43,271 nucleotides of DNA from Candidatus Hydrogenedentota bacterium (GTDB lineage Bacteria; Hydrogenedentota; Hydrogenedentia; Hydrogenedentales; JAEUWI01): NCBI GenBank assembly GCA_016182605.1, contig JACPGE010000054.1:1-43271 (forward strand). Reading direction: 5' to 3'. The notes below the pieces were generated by a model. The model was not told the origin of the DNA. It ran no database searches and saw only the letters and a program-made list of their open reading frames with translations. Shown piece after piece: positions 1-7,890 of this stretch. Every line of letters begins with the position of its first letter. Within the stretch, counting starts at the first letter, position 1. Made by a program: the position numbers and the translations under genes.

Positions 1-53
1 ATGAGTATCTCGCGTTCTTCGTCGCTGAGGGTAATCTGAGGGGCTATGCGCAT
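1..53 (-). CDS. IS630-family transposase, N-terminal fragment (runs off window)
   Basis: The reverse strand from the ATG at 53 reads MRIAPQITLSDEEREIL and leaves the window at base 1. This matches the usual beginning of IS630-family transposases (a P-x-I-x-LS-x-EER start ahead of the helix-turn-helix). Only 17 codons are visible, so the DDE domain and the outer inverted repeat cannot be checked. A TATAAT-like hexamer on the same strand lies at 80-85, about 30 bases upstream of the start. The identification rests on the N-terminal pattern alone. Confidence 0.55.
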   Translation of the reverse strand, partial: MRIAPQITLSDEEREIL

Positions 54-107
54 CGTTCTCTCTTTTCTGTTGGAAACCAATTATATAGAGAACACAGGCG
101 TTTTCCT

Positions 108-278
108 TTAAATTCCCTCAACTTCAAATCGAACGACTAGTTCCTTATCATTCATGAGGAAGACAACGGATCGAATGCGCCTGGCTTGGTCTTCGGCAAT
201 ATTGACCATTGCATGCTGGACCAATCTCCGGTATGTCGATGGCAATCGGGAATCTGCTCCCAATGAAATGATTTCCAT
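108..278 (-). CDS. Small hypothetical protein (56 aa)
   Basis: This is a short open frame starting at ATG 278, with a GAAGG Shine-Dalgarno-like sequence about 7 bases upstream; it ends 54 bases before the IS630-type transposase start. The product has a mixed charged/hydrophobic pattern ending in VVFLMNDKELVVRFEVEGI, which looks protein-like rather than random. Base composition is less GC-rich than the neighbouring genes. I do not recognise a family. It could be a passenger or remnant next to the insertion sequence, or a chance frame. Confidence 0.3.
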   Translation of the reverse strand: MEIISLGADSRLPSTYRRLVQHAMVNIAEDQARRIRSVVFLMNDKELVVRFEVEGI

Positions 279-378
279 GGCGACACCTTCGAAAGGAGAC
301 AAGGAGTGTCCCGATTGGAGCCGAAAAATTCGATGCCCATCCCCAAACTGGCGTGAGCATGGCCAACATGACCAGGAA

Positions 379-1161
379 CTAAAAATCCGTGTCTGCCTTT
401 TCGATCTCCAGCGCCTTGATCCAGATATTCCGGTAGCGGACGTCGTGGCCTTCGGCCTGGAGCTTGAGGGGGCCGGGGACGTCGGTGATGCCTTTGCCGT
501 CGTCGTTGCCGCCGTCGAGCCCGGAGAAGGGGCCGCCCCAGACCTGGGTGATGGGCTGGTTGACGTGAACTTTTTGTCCGTTGAAATAGAGGGTGACGAG
601 GGCTTTCTCAGAGCGTTTGCCGTCTTGGAAGCGGGCAGCGCGGAAGTTGATGTCGTAGGCGTTCCATTTTCCGATGCCGTTGTAGGCGTGGTAGGGGGAT
701 TCGGTTTCGTTGATGACGGCGCCCATGCCGTGGCTGGTCTTGTCGCCGTCGAGGATCTGGATTTCGTAGCGGTTCTGGAGGTAGACGCCGCTGTTGCCGC
801 CGGCCTCGGGGATGAGGAACTCGATGTGGAGGCGGAAATCGCGGTAGGTGTCTTTGGTGATCAGGTCGGCGGCGCCGTATTTGCCGCCGGCGGCGGCGGG
901 GTCATGGGTTTGGAGCACGGTGCCGGGGTCCACGGGGTCATTGACGATTTTCCATTTGATGGGGAGGGCGGAGGCGAATCGGGGTCCTTCCCAGTAGGTC
1001 CATTTGGCGTCGAGCATTTCGCGCGAACCGTCGAAGAGGACTTCTGCGCCGTCGACGGGTTTCGCACCCACGCCGATGTTTGCGGGGGCGTCCGCGGCGA
1101 GGGCGAGCGGGGCGCCGCAGAGGAGGAGGGCGATCAGGACGTGGGGGACAAAGGATTTCAT
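379..1161 (-). CDS. Secreted DUF1080 (3-keto-disaccharide hydrolase-like) protein
   Basis: This is a 260-residue exported protein. The start at 1161 is preferred because GGAGA lies six bases upstream; the open frame extends further but that part is not protein-like. Residues 1-23 form a classic signal peptide (MKSFVPHVLIALLLCG...ALA|ADA). The rest is the concanavalin-like beta-sandwich of DUF1080, with the family signatures LIPEAGGNSGVYLQNRYEIQI, YHAYNGIGKWNAYDI and a final VRYRNIWIKAL strand. Family members are periplasmic or surface proteins tied to glycan turnover, some acting on 3-keto-glycosides. They are expanded in Planctomycetota and related environmental bacteria. It is monocistronic and divergent from the next gene. 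The substrate is unknown. Confidence 0.85.
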   Translation of the reverse strand: MKSFVPHVLIALLLCGAPLALAADAPANIGVGAKPVDGAEVLFDGSREMLDAKWTYWEGPRFASALPIKWKIVNDPVDPGTVLQTHDPAAAGGKYGAADLITKDTYRDFRLHIEFLIPEAGGNSGVYLQNRYEIQILDGDKTSHGMGAVINETESPYHAYNGIGKWNAYDINFRAARFQDGKRSEKALVTLYFNGQKVHVNQPITQVWGGPFSGLDGGNDDGKGITDVPGPLKLQAEGHDVRYRNIWIKALEIEKADTDF

Positions 1162-1312
1162 GGTCATTCTCCAAGTGGCGGCGCGCCGTGGGGTCGGGGT
1201 TCGGTTCGGGATATCGTCGCAGAATCGGGTGGGAAATACAACGGGGTTTGGGGGAGGGAGGCACCGGGAACAGTCCAAGCAACACCATAGACAAAGAGCA
1301 GCCCCAACGCAG

Positions 1313-1349
1313 CGTCATTCCAAACGCAGTGAGAAATCCCCTATCATGG
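1313..1349. repeat. Short interspersed repeat-like motif
   Basis: The segment reading cgtcattccaaacgcagtga followed by gaaatcccctatcatgg resembles a short interspersed repeat commonly seen between genes in many bacterial genomes (cgtcattcc-gaacg-cagtgag-aatccc). It lies in the 229-bp divergent spacer between the DUF1080 gene and the NTF2-like gene. Only one clear copy is in the window, so the call relies on memory of the motif. Confidence 0.35.
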
Positions 1350-1390
1350 TAAGCAGGCCGCGCCCAGCGGCAAGCCCAGGAGCCGTACCC

Positions 1391-1774
1391 GTGCCCGAAG
1401 AAACCCTCGTCCAACAACTCATCGAACTCTACCGCGAAGGCGCCATCCTCAACGCCTTCGACCGCTTCTTCCACAAAGACGTCTTCATGATGCAGAACGG
1501 CGACATCTTCGCGCACAGCAAGGCCGAGGGCCGCGCCAAGCTGGCCGCCTTCTTCTCCAGCATCCGCGACCTCCAGGTCGACATCCGCGCCCACCGCATC
1601 GTGGAAAACGCTTCCCTCCTCGAAGTCTCCTACACCTTCACCGACAGCCACGGAAAACGCGTCCACTTCGACGGCGTCCACCTCCACGAATGGGAAGGCG
1701 ATCAGATCATCCAGGAACAATTCGCCACCGGCGATTTCATCGGGGAGTTGTTCGCGGAATTTGACCTGGAATAG
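1391..1774 (+). CDS. NTF2-like / SnoaL-like fold protein
   Basis: This is a 127-residue protein with the alpha+beta-barrel pattern of the NTF2-like superfamily. An N-terminal helix (ETLVQQLIELYREG) is followed by FDRFFHKDVFMMQNGD, a second helix (SKAEGRAKLAAFF), then long beta strands (VDIRAHRIVENASLLEVSYTF and KRVHFDGVHLHEWEGDQI). The start is taken as GTG 1391 because AGGAG sits eight bases upstream; an in-frame ATG at 1346 has no such site. Family members are small isomerases, hydrolases or ligand-binding proteins (SnoaL, ketosteroid isomerase), so the reaction cannot be assigned. It converges on thiD with 74 bases between them. Confidence 0.7.
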   Translation: MPEETLVQQLIELYREGAILNAFDRFFHKDVFMMQNGDIFAHSKAEGRAKLAAFFSSIRDLQVDIRAHRIVENASLLEVSYTFTDSHGKRVHFDGVHLHEWEGDQIIQEQFATGDFIGELFAEFDLE

Positions 1775-1848
1775 CCCCCGCAGATTTTATGACGTGGCAG
1801 TCCTCGCGATCTAGCCCCATCCCCAGTCCCAGACCTGTGATTTATGGC

Positions 1849-2661
1849 TTACAGCCCCCGCCACCCGTGCCGCAGCGGCCCGTGCCCGTGCCCCAGCGCC
1901 AGGCTGTGCCGGATCGCCCCGCTCAAATACGTCTTTGCCTCGCGCACGGCGTCGCTCAGCTCCAGCCCCCGCGCCAGCCCGCACGCAATGGCGCTCGCAT
2001 AGGCGCAGCCCGTGCCATGCGTGTTCTTCGTATCAATACGCGCCGCGTGATACGCCGTAATCCCACCCGGCGTCACCAGCCAGTCCGTCGCCTGCGCCCC
2101 GTCGAAATGCCCCCCCTTCATCAACACCGCCCGCGGACCCATCGCCAGTATTGCCTCGCCAGCCCGCCGCGCCCCGGCCTCGTCGGCCACCGCCTTCCCG
2201 CACAGCGCCTCCGCCTCGGGCAAGTTCGGCGTCAATACCGCCGCCAAGGGCAGCAGTTCCGCGATCAGCGCCGCGCGCGCCTCCGGCTGCAACAGCGCAT
2301 CCCCGCTCTTCGCCACCATCACCGGATCCACCACCACCGGAATCCCGGGGTAATCCTTCAATACGCCCGCTATCGCCACAATCGTCTCCCGCACTGACAC
2401 CATGCCGATCTTGATCGCGTCCGCGCCAATGTCCGTCAGCACCGCGTCGATTTGCCGCGCGACCGTCCCCGCGGGCACATCGTGCACCTCGAAGACCCCC
2501 ACCGTGTTCTGCGCGGTGATCGCCGTGATCGCCGACATCCCATAACACCCCAGCGCCTCCATCGTCTTCAGATCCGCCTGGATCCCCGCGCCCCCGCCCG
2601 AATCGCTCCCCGCAATCGTCAGCACGCGCGGCGGCATGCTCGCTGCCTTCGTTTCAACCAT
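1849..2661 (-). CDS. thiD: Hydroxymethylpyrimidine/phosphomethylpyrimidine kinase ThiD
   Basis: This 270-residue ribokinase-fold enzyme phosphorylates 4-amino-5-hydroxymethyl-2-methylpyrimidine (HMP) and HMP-P in the thiamine pathway. Visible signatures are LTIAGSDSGGGAGIQADLK near the N-terminus, GCYGMSAITAITAQNT, the VVDPVMVAKSG segment, LTPNLPEAEAL, and the anion-hole motif THGTGCAYASAIA with the catalytic Cys. Length is normal for ThiD. The start at 2661 has GGAAGGA upstream. It follows the nucleoside transporter by 21 bases on the same strand, so the two are probably co-transcribed. No TPP riboswitch is seen upstream of the pair. Confidence 0.95.
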   Translation of the reverse strand: MVETKAASMPPRVLTIAGSDSGGGAGIQADLKTMEALGCYGMSAITAITAQNTVGVFEVHDVPAGTVARQIDAVLTDIGADAIKIGMVSVRETIVAIAGVLKDYPGIPVVVDPVMVAKSGDALLQPEARAALIAELLPLAAVLTPNLPEAEALCGKAVADEAGARRAGEAILAMGPRAVLMKGGHFDGAQATDWLVTPGGITAYHAARIDTKNTHGTGCAYASAIACGLARGLELSDAVREAKTYLSGAIRHSLALGHGHGPLRHGWRGL

Positions 2662-2682
2662 TGCTGTTGTTCCTTCCTGCCG

Positions 2683-3963
2683 TCACCCGGCCGTCAACAC
2701 CCCCGCCACACACGCCGTCATAAAACACGCCAGCGTCCCCGCCGCATACGCCTGCAAACACATCCCCGCCACCTCGCTCCGGCGCGCCGGTATCAAGACC
2801 GCCAATCCACCGATCATGATGCCCAGGCTCCCCGGATTCGAAAAACCGCACAACGCATAGATCGTAATGGTCACCGAACGTGGCTCCAACGCGCCCGCCT
2901 GAATCATCGGCCCCAACTGCTGGTACGCCAGAAACTCATTGAAGACCGATTTCGTCGCCAGCAATTCCGAAACCACCCCAACGTCCTTCCACGGCACCCC
3001 CATAATAAATGCAAAGGGGCGGAACACCCACCCCGCCAACTGCGTCAATGTTTGCCCCGTCACCGCCACCGTCCCCAGATCGATCAGGTAAATCAGCCCC
3101 ACAAAAACCATCAGCATCGCACCCACGTTCAACGCCATCGTCAAGCCGCTGCCCGCGCCCCGCGCGGCCGCATCAAATATATTGTGGCTCTCCACCTCCA
3201 TCTTCACCCGAACCGTGCCGCTCGTCACCGGCTCCCCCGTCTCCGGCACAAACAGCTTCGCCATCACCAGCGCCGCAGGCGCACTCATGAGCGACGCCGC
3301 CAGCAGGTGCCCCGGCTCCGCGCCAAAATTCGCATACGCCACCATCACACTCGCCGCAATCGTCGCCAAAAAGCCCGTCATCAGCGTAAAAATCTCCGAT
3401 CGCGTCATGCTCTCCAGATACTTCCCCAGCGCGCTCACCGACTCGATCCCCAGAAAGACCAGCAACGCCGCCCCAAAGGTCTCCGCCCCCGACGTCTTCA
3501 GCGTCCGCCGCATGCACCACGCCATCCCCCGCACCACCACCTGAATCACCCCCAGGTGCTGCAACATGGCCGACAGGGCCGACACAAATATGATTACCGG
3601 CAACACATTAAAGGCAATCACCGCGCTGATTGGGAAAGGGCTCGTGCCCACCGGCTGCCCGTCGAAACCCACCACCGCGTCCGGACTCAACAGAAAAAAC
3701 TGGCTCAGGTTCCCAAACACAAAGCGCGCCCCCTCCCCGCTCGCCGCCGTGATCGTGTCAAAGCCTGTCTTCACCCCCGAAAAAAAGGCCGCACCAAAGC
3801 CCGTGCGCAGCACGATCAGCCCCAGCACAAACTGAAGCCCCACCCCCCAGGCCACCAGCGGCCACCGAACCGCCTTCCGATTCTCCGACAGTACCCACGC
3901 CAAGCCGATGATCGCCACCAAGCCACAAGCACTTAGGACGCGAAGCAGTATCGTCGACTCCAT
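2683..3963 (-). CDS. nupC: Concentrative nucleoside transporter, NupC/CNT family
   Basis: This is a 426-residue inner-membrane protein. The ATG at 3963 is chosen because GGGGAGA lies nine bases upstream. It has the CNT family layout: N-terminal hydrophobic helices, FVFGNLSQFFLL, FNVLPVIIFVSALSAMLQHLG (nucleobase-binding hairpin region), GIESVSALGKYLESMTRSEIFTLMTGFLATIAASVM, EPGHLLAASLMSAPAAL, and the C-terminal IYALCGFSNPGSLGIMIGGL motif. CNT proteins import nucleosides with Na+ or H+. The tight pairing with thiD (21-bp gap) suggests a role in pyrimidine or thiamine-precursor salvage. That substrate idea is inference; a plain pyrimidine/purine nucleoside carrier is equally possible. Confidence 0.93.
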   Translation of the reverse strand: MESTILLRVLSACGLVAIIGLAWVLSENRKAVRWPLVAWGVGLQFVLGLIVLRTGFGAAFFSGVKTGFDTITAASGEGARFVFGNLSQFFLLSPDAVVGFDGQPVGTSPFPISAVIAFNVLPVIIFVSALSAMLQHLGVIQVVVRGMAWCMRRTLKTSGAETFGAALLVFLGIESVSALGKYLESMTRSEIFTLMTGFLATIAASVMVAYANFGAEPGHLLAASLMSAPAALVMAKLFVPETGEPVTSGTVRVKMEVESHNIFDAAARGAGSGLTMALNVGAMLMVFVGLIYLIDLGTVAVTGQTLTQLAGWVFRPFAFIMGVPWKDVGVVSELLATKSVFNEFLAYQQLGPMIQAGALEPRSVTITIYALCGFSNPGSLGIMIGGLAVLIPARRSEVAGMCLQAYAAGTLACFMTACVAGVLTAG

Positions 3964-4017
3964 CCCGCAAGGTCTCCCCGGCAGCAAGCATGCCGTTAAG
4001 GACGCTAAAGTGGGGTA

Positions 4018-4047
4018 AGTGTATGCTACTCAGGCGCTTCGGGGCAA
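4018..4047 (-). promoter_or_regulatory. Candidate promoter for nupC-thiD
   Basis: On the minus strand TTGCCC (4047-4042) and TACACT (4023-4018) are separated by 18 bases. Each matches four of six consensus sigma70 positions. They lie about 55 bases upstream of the nupC ATG. This is a pattern match only. Confidence 0.35.
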
Positions 4048-4169
4048 GCGCTCCCACCCCGCCGCGATCACACTAACACAAAACTTACTCGACTGATCAA
4101 CGGCCACTAGATTTTCCGCCCCTTGCCCGGCAATCTAGCCTTTCCTAGGCAATCCACGCAGCCAACATC

Positions 4170-4189
4170 AACCACAATATATTGTGGTT
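4170..4189. promoter_or_regulatory. NrdR box 1 (perfect 20-bp palindrome)
   Basis: The sequence aaccacaatat/attgtggtt is a perfect palindrome. Its central 16 bases (4172-4187) match 14 of 16 positions of the published NrdR-box consensus acaCwAtATaTwGtgt. NrdR is the ATP/dATP-sensing repressor of ribonucleotide reductase operons. The box lies upstream of thyX-nrdJ, which fits that regulon. It is about 210 bases upstream of the best -35, so it may act with the downstream boxes or with a further promoter. Confidence 0.7.
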
Positions 4190-4397
4190 TTGTGTTTCAA
4201 TAATTCACAATAAATACAACTTGTAGAATAAATTCCAGATCCTTCCTTGGCCTTCCCAGCCGCTTCTGGCCCCCTACCGCTTCTCCCCCCCTCAACGCGC
4301 CTCAGGTTCCAAATATTGAACGTCCCAAAGTGCAATTGCCCCGTTTCTCCGCCCTAAGCCCCTGCTTTTGAATTGGTTAAATTGACTTTTCCCAGAC

Positions 4398-4426
4398 TGG
4401 ACAACTGAATTAATATATAGTATAAT
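4398..4426 (+). promoter_or_regulatory. Sigma70-type promoter for thyX-nrdJ
   Basis: TGGACA (4398-4403, five of six consensus) and TATAAT (4421-4426, perfect) are separated by exactly 17 bases. The spacer and -10 overlap an imperfect NrdR-like sequence at 4408-4423 (12 of 16 consensus positions), where a bound repressor would block RNA polymerase. Transcription would begin near 4433, about 325 bases before the thyX start. Confidence 0.65.
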
Positions 4427-4493
4427 GAATCGCGGGCGCGAAGGCCCCCTTGTGGTCCACATATTGAATATATGGTAGTTCAATTCTGAATAA

Positions 4494-4509
4494 CCACAAT
4501 AGGTTGTGG
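4494..4509. promoter_or_regulatory. NrdR box 2 (imperfect)
   Basis: The sequence ccacaataggttgtgg matches 12 of 16 positions of the NrdR-box consensus and repeats the CCACAAT...TTGTGG arms of box 1. It lies about 65 bases downstream of the expected transcription start of thyX-nrdJ, a usual position for a repressor site. Confidence 0.5.
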
Positions 4510-4756
4510 CTACCGATTCGTCTTGTGTATGTAAATTCTGCGAATTGGGCTACCCACTCCCCCAAATAAAAAGCACTGGACATTGAACCCGCCGCTTTCT
4601 ATAATTCACCACCTTGGCCTTGGTGTCCCGCGAAATCGAGGACGCCAGAAGCCAGCGTAGCGGAAGTCGAGTTTGACCTGCCACATCAGCGTTTTACGGG
4701 CGGCGGCGATTTTTTGGTCTTTATGCGGTGTGAATTCTAATTATAAGGCGGCAATT

Positions 4757-5539
4757 GTGAAATTCGTGAAACCCAAAGTCTTCCTCGTCGGGGAAACCCG
4801 GATCCATGAACCCGGGCTCCAAGCCTACCTCGAGCACGTGGGCGCACCGGCCTGGAAGTCGGACGCCCCCTCCGACAGCGAAACGCTCTGCGAAGTCATG
4901 GGGCGCCTTTGCTACCGCTCCTTCGAACCCGGCCTCAACCCCAACGTCACCCGCGTACGCCAGGGCAATGAGAACTACCTCCAGAATATCATCAACGTGG
5001 GCCATGGCAGTGTCATCGAGCACCCCATGCTCAACTTCATCTTCGCCGACGTCAGCCGCGTCGTCACCCACGAACTTGTGCGCCACCGCGCCGGCACGGC
5101 CATCTCGCAGGAATCCCTGCGCTTCGTGCGGCTGGACACCCTCTCCGCCTACGTGCCGGTGGAGATCCAGGAAAACACCGAAGGCATGACGATCTTCGCC
5201 AAGTCCTTCGAATACCTCGAAGAACTCCAGCGCACGCTCGCGCAGGTCTACAAGATAGACGACGAAAAACAGTTCGCCGTGAAGAAAAAGCTCACCTCGG
5301 CATTCCGCCGCCTCGCGCCCATTGGCCTGGCCACCACGATCGGCTGGTCCTGCAACTTCCGGGCGCTGCGGCATGTCCTCGAAATGCGCACCGACCCCCA
5401 CGCAGAGGAGGAGATTCGCTTCCTCTTCGCGGAGGTCTTCAACGTCGTGAAGGATCGCTACCCGAACCTCCTCGGCGACTACGAATCGGAAATGGCCGAT
5501 GGCCTGCCTTGGATCAAGACAGGCCACCGGAAAGTATGA
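4757..5539 (+). CDS. thyX: Flavin-dependent thymidylate synthase ThyX
   Basis: ThyX makes dTMP from dUMP using FAD, NADPH and methylene-tetrahydrofolate. Start GTG 4757 is chosen because AAGGCGG lies five bases upstream, giving 260 residues; the open frame reaches 4673 but that part is not family-like. Family signatures are present: CEVMGRLCYRS, VGHGSVIEHPMLNFIFADVSRVVTHELVRHR, SLRFVRLD, and a C-terminal AWxMRxEE-like region in the form FRALRHVLEMRTDPHAEEEIR. The flavin motif reads RHRAGTAISQES, so the Ser follows RHR after eight residues rather than the classical seven. It is followed by nrdJ after 78 bases; together they supply dNTPs. Confidence 0.95.
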   Translation: MKFVKPKVFLVGETRIHEPGLQAYLEHVGAPAWKSDAPSDSETLCEVMGRLCYRSFEPGLNPNVTRVRQGNENYLQNIINVGHGSVIEHPMLNFIFADVSRVVTHELVRHRAGTAISQESLRFVRLDTLSAYVPVEIQENTEGMTIFAKSFEYLEELQRTLAQVYKIDDEKQFAVKKKLTSAFRRLAPIGLATTIGWSCNFRALRHVLEMRTDPHAEEEIRFLFAEVFNVVKDRYPNLLGDYESEMADGLPWIKTGHRKV

Positions 5540-5617
5540 CGCAGCAGGGAAGCAGCGTTGCGATGTGGAAGGAACGGAGAAACGTGTTGGGGTTACAACT
5601 TAGCGGAGGCGCCAGAT

Positions 5618-7681
5618 ATGTTTGAAGTTAGAGAGAGGTTCCGGCTGGCCGAGGGGTTCCTGGCCCAGTTCCGGGGTCAGCAGCCCCATTGGGGGCCCCT
5701 GGGCTACATTTCCTTTAAGCGCACCTATGCGCGGCCCATGGGCGGCGGCGAAAGCCGCACCGAAGAATACTGGGAAACCATCAAGCGCGTGGTCGAGGGA
5801 TGCTACACCATCCAGATGAACCACTGCTTCAGCCTCAAGCTCCCCTGGAAACCCGACAAGGCACAGCGCTCCGCCCAGGAAATGTTCAAGCTCATGTGGG
5901 ACTTCAAGTTCCTCCCCCCGGGCCGCGGCCTCTGGATGATGGGCACCGACTACATCTATAAGCGTGGCAGCGCCGCCCTCAACAACTGCGCCTTCGTAAG
6001 CACCGAAGAAATCGACACCGATTTCGCCGAACCCTTCTGCTTCCTCATGGACCTCTCCATGCTCGGCGTCGGCGTCGCCTTCGACACCAAAGGCGCCGGC
6101 ATGATCACCATCGAAGATCCCCAGATCGGCGAATACACCCACGTCGTCGAAGACTCCAAAGAAGGCTGGTGCGACCTCGTGCGCGCCGTACTCAACTCCT
6201 ACGTCGGCCGCGCCAAGCGCCCCGCAAAGATGGACTTCTCCAAGATCCGCCCCATGGGCGCCCCCATCCAGACCTTTGGCGGCATCGCACCCGGACCCGG
6301 CCCGCTCATCGAGTGCATCGAAAACATCACCAAGATCCTCGGGCCCCGCGCAGGACACACCATCTCCTCCACAGACATCACCGATCTCATGAACGTCATC
6401 GGCAAATGCGTTGTCTCCGGCGGCGTCCGGCGCACCGCGGAACTCGCCCTCGGCAGCAGCAGCGACACGGAATACCTTCGCCTCAAGGATCCCAAGCTCC
6501 ACGCCGACAAGCTCACCGCCTGGCGCTGGGCCTCCAACAACAGCGTCGAAGCCAAAGAAGGCATGGACTACACCAAGCTCGGCCAGCAGACCGCCAAAAA
6601 CGGCGAACCCGGCTACTTCTGGGGCGACATGGCCCGCGCCTACGGCCGCCTCAAAGACGGCGCCACCTGGGCCGACGCCAAAGTACAGGGCACCAACCCT
6701 TGCGCCGAGCAGAGCCTCGAATCCTATGAGTGCTGTAACCTCGTCGAAACCTTCCCCTCCCGCCACGAGACCCTCGAAGAATACAACCGCACCCTCAAGT
6801 TCGCCTACCTCTACGCGAAAACCGTCACCCTCATCCCCACACACAACGAACGCACCAACGCCATCATGCTGCGCAACCGCCGCATCGGCCTCTCCCAGTC
6901 CGGTATCGTCGAAAGCTTCCAGCGCCACGGACGCCGCGAACACTTCCGCTGGTGCGACGAAGGCTACGCCTACATCCGCAAGCTCGACAAGATCTACTCC
7001 GACTGGCTCTGCGTCCCCGAAAGCATCAAGAAAACCAGCGTCAAGCCCAGCGGCACCGTCTCCCTCCTCCCCGGCGTCACCCCCGGCATCCACTACGCCC
7101 ACAACCAATACTACTTCCGCACCATCCGCATCGACAAGACCAGCCCCCTCATCGATCCCATCCGCAAGGCCAACTACCGCATCGAAGAATCCGTCTACGG
7201 CGACAACACCTGGGTCGTCTACTTCCCCGTCCGCGAAGAATACTTCGAACGCTCCAAGAACGACGTCTCCGTCTGGGAACAAATGGAAAACGTCGCCCAG
7301 ATGCAATACTACTGGGCCGACAACCAGGTCAGCGCCACCATCACCTTCACCCCAGACGAAGCCAAAGACATCCCCTTTATCCTCGAGCTCTATGAAACCC
7401 GCCTCAAGTCCATCAGTTTCCTCCCCATCAAAGACCACGCCTATGCCCAGGCCCCCTACCAGGCCATCACACGCGAGGCCTACGAGCTGGCCGTCGCCAA
7501 ACTCGAACCCCTCGACTTCGCCACGATCAACACCGACGAAGCTCAGGACATGTACTGCGACGGCGACAAATGCGTCATGATCATCCCCGAACACCTCCCC
7601 GAACAGCAGGAAGTCGAGTTCGACCGTCCCCAGGAAGTCAAACCCGGCCGGAGCCGTGAGGTAAGCACGCCCAGCCGCTAA
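5618..7681 (+). CDS. nrdJ: Adenosylcobalamin-dependent ribonucleoside-triphosphate reductase (class II)
   Basis: This is a 687-residue monomeric class II ribonucleotide reductase of the Lactobacillus leichmannii RTPR type. It reduces ribonucleotides with a B12-derived thiyl radical and needs no oxygen. The start ATG 5618 has GGAGG eight bases upstream. Catalytic residues can be mapped: Cys124 in NNCAF and Cys373 in ECCNLVE (the redox pair), Cys362 and Glu364 in NPCAEQSLE (radical Cys and Glu; the 11-residue gap to Cys373 equals that of RTPR 408-419). The C-terminal shuttle pair is Cys647/Cys652 in YCDGDKC. Other motifs are FLPPGRGLWMMGTDYI and KPSGTVSLLPGVTPGIH. It is transcribed with thyX under predicted NrdR control. 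Confidence 0.95.
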   Translation: MFEVRERFRLAEGFLAQFRGQQPHWGPLGYISFKRTYARPMGGGESRTEEYWETIKRVVEGCYTIQMNHCFSLKLPWKPDKAQRSAQEMFKLMWDFKFLPPGRGLWMMGTDYIYKRGSAALNNCAFVSTEEIDTDFAEPFCFLMDLSMLGVGVAFDTKGAGMITIEDPQIGEYTHVVEDSKEGWCDLVRAVLNSYVGRAKRPAKMDFSKIRPMGAPIQTFGGIAPGPGPLIECIENITKILGPRAGHTISSTDITDLMNVIGKCVVSGGVRRTAELALGSSSDTEYLRLKDPKLHADKLTAWRWASNNSVEAKEGMDYTKLGQQTAKNGEPGYFWGDMARAYGRLKDGATWADAKVQGTNPCAEQSLESYECCNLVETFPSRHETLEEYNRTLKFAYLYAKTVTLIPTHNERTNAIMLRNRRIGLSQSGIVESFQRHGRREHFRWCDEGYAYIRKLDKIYSDWLCVPESIKKTSVKPSGTVSLLPGVTPGIHYAHNQYYFRTIRIDKTSPLIDPIRKANYRIEESVYGDNTWVVYFPVREEYFERSKNDVSVWEQMENVAQMQYYWADNQVSATITFTPDEAKDIPFILELYETRLKSISFLPIKDHAYAQAPYQAITREAYELAVAKLEPLDFATINTDEAQDMYCDGDKCVMIIPEHLPEQQEVEFDRPQEVKPGRSREVSTPSR

Positions 7682-7718
7682 CAAGTTCCCACACACCTCC
7701 TCCTCGCAGTTCAGTACA

Positions 7719-7763
7719 TCGGGCGCCCGGCTTGGGTTCAGCTAACCAAGCCGCGGCGCCCGA
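7719..7763. terminator. Strong stem-loop after nrdJ
   Basis: A left arm at 7719-7735 pairs with a right arm at 7746-7763. Seventeen base pairs are interrupted by a single bulged base, with a 10-base loop (gttcagctaa). It lies 38 bases after the nrdJ stop and between convergent genes, so it may end transcription from both sides. Neither side has a T-run, so intrinsic termination is not certain. Confidence 0.6.
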
Positions 7764-7804
7764 CGGGCATAGGTGAAGCAAGTGGGTTCGGGCCGTGGGT
7801 ATAT

Positions 7805-7834
7805 GCATTCCCAACGGGGAATACGGAACGGGAG
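7805..7834. repeat. Degenerate copy of the CCCACGG-AGGA-CCGTGGG repeat
   Basis: The stretch beginning gcattcccaacgggg and ending ggaacgggag resembles, with mismatches, the palindromic repeat found three times at 25551-25771. It sits in the 209-bp convergent spacer between nrdJ and the OlsA-like gene. Confidence 0.4.
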
Positions 7835-7890
7835 TAAAAACTCCTGGGAAAGGCAACCGGAATCAATATGAAAGTGGCCGGGACCCTGGC

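Larger units (their letters stand above)
4048..4756. other. AT-rich divergent intergenic region (nupC / thyX)
   Basis: About 700 bases without a credible gene. The sequence is much more AT-rich than the flanking genes and is full of CCACAA/TTGTGG half-sites. Minus-strand frames here (for example 4292-4483) lack protein-like character. It contains the NrdR-box palindromes and the plus-strand promoter listed separately. From the promoter to the thyX start there is a 5' leader of about 320 bases. I found no B12 riboswitch in it. Confidence 0.7.

Noticed and set aside
154-1290. Plus-strand frame of 378 codons opposite the DUF1080 gene
   Set aside because: Gly/Val/Asp-rich shadow frame; the minus strand has a signal peptide and a clear DUF1080 domain.
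4427-4756. B12 riboswitch in the thyX-nrdJ leader
   Set aside because: The leader is long enough, but I find no B12-box (GCCACTG-like) sequence or matching stems.
5600-7696. Minus-strand frame of 698 codons opposite nrdJ
   Set aside because: Shadow frame; nrdJ is certain from its catalytic residues.
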